Under the pieces are notes generated by a model. The model saw only the letters and a program-made list of their open reading frames with translations. It made no database searches and was not told the origin of the DNA. DNA of 64,000 bases from Linnemannia hyalina (Eukaryota > Mortierellomycota > Mortierellomycetes > Mortierellales > Mortierellaceae): NCBI GenBank assembly GCA_019671135.1, contig JAHRHY010000001.1, forward strand, positions 1,798,001-1,862,000. Reading direction: 5' to 3'. Positions 54,156 to 64,000 of this stretch are shown here, piece by piece (the stretch's first letter is position 1; each line of letters opens with the position of its first letter). Both the position numbers and the translations under genes were made by a program.

Positions 54156-55588
54156 TTGCTGTTGTTTGACGACAAGAAAGAACACGGGTGTGACGCTGTG
54201 TGGGTGGTACTTTGCGAATTTTTTTTGGTGGGGGAAAGATAAGTAAACGGAAGGAGGATGAGGTGAAAGGGAAGAGGAAAGGAAAAGTTGACGAGAGAGA
54301 AAAAGGAAGAAGAGATGATACGAAAAAGACGGCTGCCGACGCATTTTAACAGGACCCACAGCGATGTCTATTCTCTTTGTGAAGGGTGCTGAAACTAGGG
54401 CGGAAAATTATGAACGAATCAGCTTCGAAGAGAAAATAAAATCACGATGGTGGCAGGTGGTGAGAAAACGAGGTATGACCTAATGAGGGCCGGACTGGCT
54501 GTCGGTTATCGCCACTGTCGGCTCCAGTATGGATATCGTCCATCGTCAGGAAATGGGATCATCAGTTTCGGCTGCTTACGAGGGGAATGTGCGGGGTAGA
54601 GCAAGAAAGCACCAAAAATGGTGTCAGTTCGACATGTCTCGCTTAATGGTGCTTGTGATGAGGAAAAAACTATTTTCTTGCACCATACAAAGAGAGACAT
54701 ATATTCATCTCGTCAGCGCGAAAAATAATAATTGTAGGCGACGAAGATATTACACGTTCAAGTGTCAGGCAATGGCACCTGTATTCTTGTGAACGCATAT
54801 GTCCAGGCAGTGCGGTTTCTTGGTTGAGTGCAACAGCAAGTCCCTGAGTCGTGTAATCCCCCCTTTCTCTCTCTCTCTCTTCGTTTCGAATTGTGCCGGA
54901 GGGTTAATGATGGGTGAGCATCATGAAAAATGAGCTTGCAGCATTTTTTATTTCCTTTTGAAGCATGACTGTACAATCCTTGCATTATACCGTGAATGAA
55001 AAAGACAATTCTATAGAGGAGGGTTTGGTCTGTCATGGCGAAAGCCCAGAACCTCCAGGCTTCAAGGAAAATGTACAATTGGCAATTGCAATTGCGCCTG
55101 TGCGTGTATGCGCAACCCAACAAATCAAGGTAAAGAAGAGTTGGAGTTGTTGTGGACATAAAATCACTTTATCCGGGAAAAGAGTGAAGGAGAACAAGGT
55201 TGCCCTGAGTGGCAGACTGAAACCCAAAAAGGTAAAAAGGATGCCTGCGTTAGAGTTTCGAGGTGTGGAAATGACAACAATAGGGGCTCCCACTGTTCAT
55301 TAAAAAGGAAAAAAAGAAGAGCAGGCATGTAGCCTTGCTTTTTAGGTGCTTGAGGTGCTCATCTTCCATCCTTATCCACCCTTTGGATAAGCTTGTGTCG
55401 TTCATGGTTGTTTGTTGTTCTTTTGCCAAGATAAATAGCGAAATAATTCTGGGTATATAAGTGCTTTCATCCCTCAGGCTTTTGGTCCTCAATTATATCT
55501 GTACCTACAATTTCTCTTCAACGCACACCTTATTCGTTCGCTTGCATACTATTTTCCTCAGCCAACACTCAACAAACACCAGCTCACC
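54156..55588. other. Divergent intergenic region TMEM198-like / ABCB
   Basis: 1.4 kb without a recognised gene. It holds an overlapping CAATTG/GCAATTGC palindromic cluster near 55075-55098 and the ABCB TATA box. A plus-strand open frame at 54965-55303 has no family features. Confidence 0.5.
55454..55461 (+). promoter_or_regulatory. TATA box (TATATAAG) of the ABCB gene
   Basis: TATATAAG lies 128 bp before the ATG. A clear TATA box is rare in this window and fits an inducible gene such as a drug exporter. Confidence 0.5.
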
Positions 55589-58500
55589 ATGGAAGAGCAC
55601 ACTTCCTCGGCAAAGGATGCTAAGGATTCTTTCGAATCGGAAAAGAGAGAAATTCAACCTGCCTCCTCGGTAGTAGACATCGCTGCTACTCCCTCCTCCG
55701 TCGACCTCGCCGACAAGGACGCTGTTGAACTCGACAAGAATGGCAAACCTGTACCTAAACCAGAGTCAAAGATTGCATACATGAGACTCTACCGCTTTGC
55801 CTCACCCTTTGACCTCCTTTGCGTCCTGTACGTGTCCCTCTTGTTATCTTTAACAGTGAAAGCCGAATTTAACTGAGTAGCAACCAACCCTGACCCTGGT
55901 TTTGTATTTTATGTTCAATGTTAGCATTGGCACCGTGTGTGCATTCGCCAATGGTGTCGGTCAGCCATTGGTCGCGTTGCTGATGGGCAATGTCATCAAC
56001 AGCATTGCCCAGCTCAACAGGCCCGGCGGTACTACCGCTGACGCTGCCTCAAACGCCGAGCTCATCTCCGAGTTGCGCATCCTCGTCATCAAGTTCACCG
56101 TGGTAGGTGCCATCATCTTCTTTGTCGCTTACGGCCAGATGTGTCTCTTCACTCTCTCAGCTGAGAACCAGACCAAGCGGATCCGAGAAAAGTACCTCCA
56201 TGCTGTCCTCCGCCAGGATATTACCTGGCATGATATTGGCAAGAAGAGCGAGTCTCTCAATTCGCGCCTTAGTGCTGACGCTCAGTTGATCTTTGATGGT
56301 CTTGCTGACAAGGTTGGCGTCTGTCTCTCGTCCTTGGCTACCTTTGTTGCGGGCTTTGTGATTGCGCTTACTCACGGTTGGAGAATGACTTTGGTCCTCA
56401 TGACCACTGTCCCTTTGATGGCTGGTAAGTTGTGATAAACATATTTTTGTTTTTTGACAATCATACTGTAGTTTGTAGTTTTGAGAGTGAAACTGACCAG
56501 CGCGTTTTCTTTTGGTTGTTCATCTGTGTCACTGTAGCTGCTGGAGGACTTATGGCCAAATATTCTGGAGACAACTCAGCAGATGGTCAGGACTCCTATG
56601 CCGTTGCTGGAGCGATGGCTGAGCAGGCCATTGGCTCCATCCGTACCGTCGCCGCTTTTGGCGGTCAGAAGCGCGAGCTCCAAAAGTTCGATGCACTCCT
56701 TGAGGAAGCGTACAAGTCCGGCGTCAAAAAGTCCATCGCAACCGGATTAGGAACAGGATCCTTCATGATGATTATGTTTATGGGTTACTCCTTGGCTTTC
56801 TACTACGGGTCGCGTCAAGTCCAGGACGGAAAAATGGAGCCTGGAAATGTCATGACAGTCTTGTTCTCAACCATGATCGGTGCCATGTCTATCGGAAATT
56901 GCAGCCCCAATATTGCCAGCTTTGGTAAAGCGCAAGCTGCCGCTTATACCATCTTCACCACGATCGACCGCGTCCCTGCCATTGATTCTTCCGATCCCTC
57001 AGGACTCAAACCCGACAACTTGCAGGGTCACATCGTCGTCAAGAATGTCAACTTTGCCTATCCTAGTCGCCCCAACGTCCCCATTCTCAAGCAGATGAAC
57101 ATTGAGGTCAAGCCTGGTCAAACCGTTGCTCTTGTTGGTCACTCTGGATCAGGAAAGTCGACAGTCATTGGTCTCGTCGAGCGGTTTTATGACCCATCCT
57201 CCGGAACGATTACGATCGACGGTATTGAGATCAAGGACTTCAACATCCGTCACTTGCGCGACAGCATCGGTTTGGTCTCCCAGGAACCCGTTCTCTTCAA
57301 CGCCACTATCAAGCAGAACATTTTATACGGCGTCCGCAAGGATCAGAAGCAGCCTACCGATGCAGATGTGGAGAATGCCTGCCGTCTCGCCAATGCCTAC
57401 GACTACATATCCAAGCTCCCCAAAGGTTATAACACCATGGTCGGCGAGAAGGGCGCGTTGCTCTCTGGAGGTCAGAAGCAGCGTATCGCCATTGCTCGTG
57501 CATTGATCAAGAACCCTTCGATCTTGCTCTTAGATGAGGCCACCTCCGCCTTGGATACCGAGTCTGAGCGTATCGTCCAGGCTGCATTGGATAACGCTGC
57601 CACCGGTCGCTCGACTATTGTCATTGCCCATCGTTTGTCGACCATCATGAACGCCGACCTTATCTATGTCATGGACAAGGGTGTCGTATTGGAGTCTGGA
57701 ACCCACGCGTCTCTCATGGCCCTTGGAGGAACCTACACCGACTTTGTTGCCAAGCAGCAGCTCAAGACTGGAGGAACCGATGTTGAAGCACCCGATTATG
57801 TTGCTGATCCAGACGCCATCGTTACTGCCTCTAGCTCGCATGTTGGTATTGACGAGAAAGCCAACCTCGAAGGTCACCAGACCGGCCGCCTCAAGGGCAA
57901 CCTGCTCCGTCGCATGTCGTCGCATCACTCAGACAAGGCCGTTGCGGCCAAGGGTTCCGTGGTTGTTGATATCGCCGAGGACAAGGAGATGACCATGGCT
58001 CGCGAAAAGAAGGAGGCTGCCAGGAAGTTGAAGCTCCAGAAGGCCCCCATCGCGCGCACCATCCGCCACATGAAGGCCGATTACCACATATGCCTCCTCG
58101 GGGTCTTCTTTGCCATCCTCCAGGGCTGTCTCTTCCCCAGCTTCTCTCAGATCTTTTCCGGCGCTATCACGACTCTCTCGATGGTAAGGGATTACGGCGA
58201 TGACTTTATTCCAAAAGCCAACCACTACTCCCTCCTGTTCCTCATCCTCGCCTTTGTCGGTTTCTCTGCTTTCGCCGGCGGTATGTTCTTCTTCCTGCTG
58301 AGCGGCGAGCGTCTTACTCGGCGCATGCGCTACCTGAGCTACAAGGCGATCCTCAGTCAGGAAATGGCCTTCTTTGATCGCCCCGAGAACTCGACTGGCG
58401 CCCTTGCTAGTCGTCTTGCGACGGACTCTCAAGAGATGTTTGATATGGTCTCCCAGGTCATCTTGACCGCCGTCTCTGCACTGGCCACCATCACCCTCGG

Positions 58501-59797
58501 TCTCACGTTTGCATTCAGGGCGTCTTGGCAGATGGCTCTGATCATTCTTGCTGCCGTCCCCGTCATTGGTCTCGGAGAGTACCTTGAGGCCGCTTCGTTG
58601 ACCGGGTTTGGAGCCAAGACCCGCAAGGCGTACGAAAAGTCTGGTCACGTCGCTGGAGAGGCTATCGCCAACATCCGCACCGTCGTCTCGCTCGCCAAGG
58701 AGGATGTCTTTGAGGCTCGGTACTTTGAGGTCACCAAGGAGCCCCACAAGTATGCGATTCACAAGGCTCTGTTTGCTTCCTTTGGTTATGCCATGGCTAT
58801 GGCGGTTGCCTTTTGGAGTAACGCGCTCGGATTCTATGGCGGGTACCGTCTTGTCGAAGCTGGAATCATCACCTGGGGCAAGATGTTTGACTGTATGTTT
58901 GCGGTTGTCTTTCTCGCCATCAGCCTGGGTCACATCACGTCTGAGCTTCCCAAGTACGCCAAGGGCAAGCAGGCGGCCATTAATATTTATGAGCTGCTGG
59001 ACAAGGACACTCTGATCGATGCTGACCGCGGCGGCTCCTCCTTCAAGACCATCGACGGCTCCCTTTCGTTGGACAAGGTCGATTTTCATTACCCTACCCG
59101 CGAGAACATCCAAGTCTTCCATGGAGTCGATATCCAGGTCAAGCCCAGTCAGACTGTCGCCCTTGTCGGTCCCTCGGGGTGTGGCAAGTCGACTGTGATT
59201 GCACTCCTCGAACGGTGGTACGACGTCGATGGTGGACAGGTGACTGTAGACAAGTACAACATCCGCGATCTGCAGTTACACAACATCCGCAAGCACATGG
59301 CCCTTGTCGGACAGGAGCCCGTTCTGTTCGACATGTCGATCAAGGATAACATCCTCTACGGACTTCCCGATTCTTCTGCTCCAGGTACGATCGAACAGGC
59401 CGAGGAGGCTGCCAAGTTATCCAACATCCACAACTTTGTCATGTCCCTCCCCGACGGATACAACACCCCAGTCGGCGACAAGGGGTCCCAACTCTCTGGA
59501 GGCCAGAAACAGCGTATTGCAATTGCTCGGGCCCTAATCCGAAACCCCAAGGTGCTACTCTTGGACGAGGCGACGTCGGCGTTGGATTCCGAGTCGGAAA
59601 AATTGGTCCAGGACGCATTGGATCGGGCGCGGTATGGCCGCACAACGATTGTGATTGCTCATCGATTGAGTACGGTTCAGGATGCGGATTTGATCCTTGT
59701 GGTGAAGGATGGGCAAGTTGTTGAGTCTGGTCGTCACTATGAGCTTGTTGGTCTTGGAGGTGTCTATGCCGATCTTTGTCAACAGCAGAACTTGTAG
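55589..59797 (+). CDS. Full-length ABCB (P-glycoprotein/MDR-type) ABC exporter
   Basis: An ATP-driven exporter with layout TMD-NBD-TMD-NBD in the plasma membrane. Three exons, 55589-55827, 55925-56424 and 56538-59797, give 1332 residues, the usual size. A soluble N-tail of about 65 residues is rich in Ser, Glu and Lys. NBD1 has Walker A GHSGSGKST (about 446-454), LSGGQKQR, LLLDEATSALD and AHRLST. NBD2 has GPSGCGKST (about 1121-1129), LSGGQKQR, LLLDEATSALD and AHRLST. Both ATP sites keep the catalytic Glu, so neither is degenerate. The linker is basic and acidic mixed. Possible substrates are drugs, lipids or a peptide pheromone as in Ste6. The sequence alone does not decide. Confidence 0.93.
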
Positions 59798-61451
59798 CTG
59801 GTTTTTTTTCTTCATCTTTTGTTATCTTATTGTCGTTGTATACGTTTTATTATCTATTACCGTAGCACCTATAAAATAACCAGTAGTGAAGTTGCGATTG
59901 GTGTTTCCTGCGAGTGAATTGAAAGTGAGTTCACCTGAACCTGAACGTGTGGTGTGGATACGAATGCAAGAGTATACAACGACCCATCGGCAAGCACGTT
60001 TCTGGCATCTTTTTTTGTCCAAAAAAAAGTCAGCTCGTGAGGATGAGTAGAAACAAGACGGCAACTGCCGGTGGTCTCTTGGGAAGGTAGTAAGAGTTCG
60101 GAGTTGAAGCGGAGCGGAGATGTCTTCATCCTCAAATCAAGTGTTGGACACTTTTTTGTTGTTCAATGGTGCTGTGACAGAGGTAGTGAGGTGGGTCTCT
60201 TTGCTAGCGCGCTCTTGGTCTCTCTGTCTCCTTTTTCTTGGTAAGACATGCGGGTGTGATGACGAATAGAAGGGAGAATGATGCTCCGAAGACAAGAGCA
60301 TGGAAAGTGAAAGGCAAAGGTAAAGAAGGTAGCGCGGAGAAGGAGTGTGCATTGGGTTTGGATTTTGTGACGCGTCGACGTGGACGCAAACATTGAACAA
60401 GGATAAATCATTTTTCATGATGTCCAGCTGCTGCTGTGAATCTGTCTCCTGTTTATAGCCGTTGATTTGTGCGCCGTTGTCTCCAGTTCAAACTCCCTCC
60501 ACCACTTCCCCCGCCTTTTTGCTGTTCCTCCTCACCATAGCCAGGCTCTCCTTTAGACATGTGCCTGGATGGAGACAAGACTAGCTTTACAGACAGGTCG
60601 TGGGAGACTCCACCTCGTTTTTACAGGGCGGCAGTTGAAATAGAGAGAAATACATGAATAAAGGTTCGACCTCCTTCGCCCATTCAACCGGACACCCACA
60701 TCAAAAAGAATCAAAGGGGGCGTCAATTGGCGTCAGGAGCAACAACAACGGCAACATGTGTTGTCGACTAAAGCAACAAACAGCCTGAGAGACAAGTGTC
60801 TGAAACCAAAATACGTCTATTATGTGTGGAATGGGTTTAACGTGGGACAATAACAACATGCTAAGCAAAGCGGAGATATGTGTGAAGAGGGAGAACGAGA
60901 GAGAGGGGTTGCCGGCATGGTAGTTGTTGGTTTGTACGACAGGGGTGGGCTCGTTTGCGTTTGCTTAAATTGACCATTACACTGATCAGAGTTGTTCCTT
61001 TCAAATGGACAAGAAGCCATTCATTGTCCTTGCCTCTTCACATGAGAACAAACAAGAGAGTGAGGACTCTTTGAGTGCTTATGGCATCGCGGTTGTAAGA
61101 GCGAGGACTGCAATAGGGGTGTAGGGATGTGTAGGGATGTCGGATGCATAAAAGGCGGTGCATGGAGGCAAAAGAGAAGCGCCTGGACAAAGGCCAGAAG
61201 GAAACAAACAAAGAGATGAATCGAAGAGAGTTGGACATGTGTGCAATGTATACCAAATGTATATAGAGTGCATACAGCGTTCTGTTGTTTCTGAGCAACT
61301 CTAAGTTGCATATGATCCCGTCAGTGGCAAGCAATTGTCTCCTCTCCTCTCCTTTCTTTATCCGTTCCTTCCCCTTCTCTTCCTCTTCAGACTTCACTCC
61401 TTCCCTCTCCCCCTCCTCCCCTTCCTTCCTTCCTTCCTCCTCCTCCGTCCT

Positions 61452-61506
<55 letters not shown>

Positions 61507-61647
61507 CTCACTCATTCGCATTCACCTTGTCTCCCTCCTTTTCTTTTCATTCACACTTGCATAGTTCCACCTACACTATCCTGACACAGAAACTCCTCCC
61601 CTTTTTTCGCACCCCCTCCTTCTGTATTCTCCCTCCACACATTCACA
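59798..61647. other. Long intergenic region ABCB - GDE1-like
   Basis: 1.85 kb without a recognised gene. The ABCB 3' UTR lies at the left. Pyrimidine-rich sequence with a hexanucleotide repeat lies at the right. Confidence 0.5.
61452..61512 (+). repeat. CTCACT hexanucleotide repeat
   Basis: About ten units of CTCACT/TTCACT in the leader region of the next gene. Confidence 0.9.
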
Positions 61648-64000
61648 ATGAAGTTCGGCAAGACCCTTTTCAGAAATCAGGTACACCTCTACAAGCCTCG
61701 ACTTCTCTCTTCTCCTCATCCATTCATTCTTTTGCTCGTTCTTTTCAACAAGGCGACGCCAGTCGAAACCTTGACTCAACAAGGACTCTGTCTTTCCTTC
61801 CTCGTTGGCTTGCATTCCTTGTGTGACCCTGATCTCCTAGATCCCTGAATGGACACGCCACTATGTCTCATACAAGGGCCTCAAGAAGGAGATCAAGAAT
61901 GGTCAAGAAGCCATCGCCAATGGCGAATCCACCATCGACGACGTTCTTTTAGGTAAACTTTAACAACAGCACACCTTGCTGATCATCCTGTGGGGAATGA
62001 CTTGTGCATGGCAAAGTAGTCAACAACGACAAAGCAGAGTTCTTGACTAAACGGTTCACACTTATTTTTGGAATATACGCTGCACAGCGTTTATTTTCCA
62101 TCTGGACAGAGAGGTAGAAAAGGTCAACAACTTTTTCCTCTACAAGCGATCAGAGTTGGAGCGCAGACTCCGCATCCTGTCCGAAAAGTCAAGGCGCATC
62201 AACCCAACTTCAACCCTCTCTGGATCCGCCCTTTCCTCAACCCCAGCATCAGGAACTCCTCAAATCGTTGTCAATGGAGCTGCTGTTGCTAAGACGCGCT
62301 TCGACCTGTCGATTGTAACTTCGCCTAATGGATCGGCGTCGGCGTCGGCTGGTCCTTCTGTTGTGCCACTATCGCCCTTTGTCAGCGATCCAGAAGCCGA
62401 TGCAGAGTGTCTCCAAGCCTTGATAGAAACCAAGGAGAAACTTCAAAAGCTCTCTTGGTTTGCAGAAATGAACAGGCGTGCAGTCCAGAAGATCCTCAAA
62501 AAGTAAGTCAATTTCATGCTCCTTTCTTTTTTTTTATTTCATCTATTGGGCATAATAGTAATCAATTCCTCCGAATGGCCCAGTTCCCATGATGGTCAGC
62601 GCACTACTTCTATCGACACATTCTTGGTTCTCTTGTCCCGGCCTACATTTTTCTGTCAACATTCGTCAACGTGGGCGCTAAGAAGCAAGAGGCGAGCGGG
62701 AGAAGAGAATGACCCTATCAACCTCCCATGGGCTCACCACGTGTGTCGGGTCAACCAAATCCGTAGTTTAACCACTGAAGCGTTTTCCTGGGGCAAACAA
62801 TGACTTACGTTCATTACCTTTTGCGTTATTTTTTCACTCGCATAGGTTCGACAAGCGTGCGTCAACAATCTGCAAGGATGACTACTTGGCAACAAAAGTC
62901 AACGCCCTCCCCTTCGTCTTGGACGGTCAGCTTCTGGAGATGACTATTGCGACCGATGTTCTTATTCGGGAGATCCGCGCCGTCGTTACGGATGTGCCCC
63001 CACCTCAACTCGGCTTGGCATCCCAGCGTGGAAGCGCAGAGTCTCGTTTCGGATTGAGTGACGAGCAGGTTGCAGAAGCTACCAAGGCAATCGAGAGCGA
63101 TGATGCTGCTACTTTGAGGAGAATCATTGACGAGAAGCTCAAGGAGTCTCCCCAGATGAAGGACGTCCTCTTTTCTGCAACCAAGTCTGGTCGTCCTGGC
63201 CAAGTAAAACATCTCTTTGCCATGTCACTTTAATGATTGATCAGAAAGATTAATAATGGTTATTAATCACATATTCTTATTTCTGATGAAAAAATCAATA
63301 GTTCTCGAGATCGCTGTTTAAGAGGGCGTGTCAGGTGCATGCATACAAGTGCATCTCTCTCATCATGTCGCTCGGAGCTGGAGCCCTCATGGTCAACGTC
63401 AACGAGCAAACTGTCCTCCACAAGTTGTCGATCGACGGTGGAGCATTTGCTCAAACGCATGATTCAGTATCCGGACCGGCAGGAACTGTTACCGATCATC
63501 AGCCTGCGCCCAAGGATGACCCTACATTGATCACCTTTATCTTGCAACAACTCTCTTCCAACACTCAGCTGGAGGCAGTGTGCAACCTCAACTCGACTGC
63601 CGATATCTTTGGTCGCCGCCCACTCCACTATGCTGCCATGCACGGATACCCCAACATCACCAGGGCGCTCCTCAAGGACTTGAAGACGTCGGGGGAATTC
63701 GTCGACTTTTCTAGCCACTATTGGTTCGACACTGATGGATTCACTCCTCTCATCTACGCCGTCTCCCGCGGCCATGCCGATGTCATGAAGGTCTTGATCG
63801 AGGAAGGCGATATCAAGGACGTTGACGCAATTGCTAACTGTAAGTTGGGACTTGACTCAAGCTGAATGGCAATATCTATTTATCTGCATCCTTCCTTATC
63901 TGACACATGATGTACGTCTTTCCTTAGTATATGCGACGACGCCTTCGATCTCAAAGATTATGCCTTCGACTACTATGACCGTCTTGAACCCATTGGTCGG
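61648..64000 (+). CDS. GDE1: SPX-ankyrin protein, Gde1-type, truncated at right edge
   Basis: Gde1 hydrolyses glycerophosphocholine, and SPX domains sense inositol pyrophosphates. Six exons are in the window: 61648-61680, 61841-61952, 62088-62502, 62846-63203, 63302-63839 and 63928 to the edge. The N-terminus MKFGKTLFRNQIPEWTRHY and VSYKGLKKEIK is the Gde1-type SPX start, and the usual FFLYKRSELE, LQKLSWFAEMNRRAVQKILKK and FDKRAS follow. Ankyrin units are seen at RRPLHYAAMHGYPNITRALL and GFTPLIYAVSRGHADVMKVL. The GDPD catalytic domain would be beyond position 64000, so the alternative Pho81/NUC-2 cannot be fully excluded. The start, with IPEW rather than the Pho81 pattern, favours Gde1. A 63-residue Ser/Pro/Ala insert lies inside the SPX domain, between its helices. 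Confidence 0.85.

Noticed and set aside
54965..55303. 112-codon plus-strand frame upstream of the ABC exporter
   Set aside because: No recognisable domain. It overlaps the presumed promoter.
57929..59122. 397-codon open frame antisense to the ABC exporter
   Set aside because: It mirrors the codon bias of the strongly supported sense gene. The protein is low in hydrophobic core and has no family features.
12370..64000. Biosynthetic gene cluster, CRISPR array or viral insertion
   Set aside because: The genes are unrelated housekeeping families with individual promoters. No spaced direct-repeat array and no viral hallmark gene is seen.

Overview
The window is nuclear DNA of a filamentous, early-diverging fungus. 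My best guess is Mortierellomycota (Mortierella/Linnemannia/Podila type). That is an inference from gene content and gene structure, not from a marker gene. The genes are split by many short GT-AG introns, with CTAAC/CTGAC-like branch sites where I looked. Several families are fungal (Ert1, Spg1/Tem1, Avo2-like, Gde1-type SPX-ankyrin). Others are kept in early fungi and animals but lost in budding yeast (SMN, UBE2W).

Positions 1-12000 are an accessory, repeat-rich block and nearly all readable coding there is on the minus strand. It holds: a frameshifted Ty3/gypsy-type gag-pol element running off the left edge; two unrecognised ORFs; a gag-only gene that stops before the zinc knuckle; a LINE ORF1-like gene with a tRNA-like sequence upstream and a poly(A) tract downstream; a plus-strand 3' fragment of LINE ORF2 with a second, decayed copy of its 3' region; and a broken XPG/Rad2-like nuclease. 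A/T homopolymers of 18-29 bp mark many junctions.

Positions 12370-64000 are an ordinary gene-rich region with 15 protein genes. In order: BET double-bromodomain protein (+), kinetochore scaffold Spc105/KNL1 (+), gluconeogenesis regulator Ert1 (-), ubiquitin-conjugating enzyme UBE2W (+), Fe-S carrier Nfu1 (-), ribosomal protein eS10 (+), a tetraspanin (+), tRNA 2'-O-methyltransferase Trm7 (-), SMN (+), an Avo2-like ankyrin protein (+), a Gyp5/EVI5-type RabGAP (+), the Spg1/Tem1 GTPase (+), a TMEM198-like membrane protein (-), a full ABCB exporter (+), and the first six exons of a Gde1-type SPX-ankyrin protein (+, cut by the right edge). I built exon models for all of them by joining consensus splice sites so that every join keeps frame and conserved family sequence. 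Most model lengths fit the families.

The genes do not form a pathway cluster. Shared themes are housekeeping: mitosis and septation (KNL1, Spg1), membrane traffic and TORC2 or phosphate signalling (RabGAP, Avo2-like, Gde1-like), and RNA metabolism (Trm7, SMN, eS10). Points most worth a second look are the tRNA-headed ORF1 element, the gag-only gene with a hairpin over its stop codon, the Trm7 exon that carries only the start codon, the GC-AG intron and the 1.4 kb intron of Spg1, the Tudor-less SMN, and the repeat array in the RabGAP.
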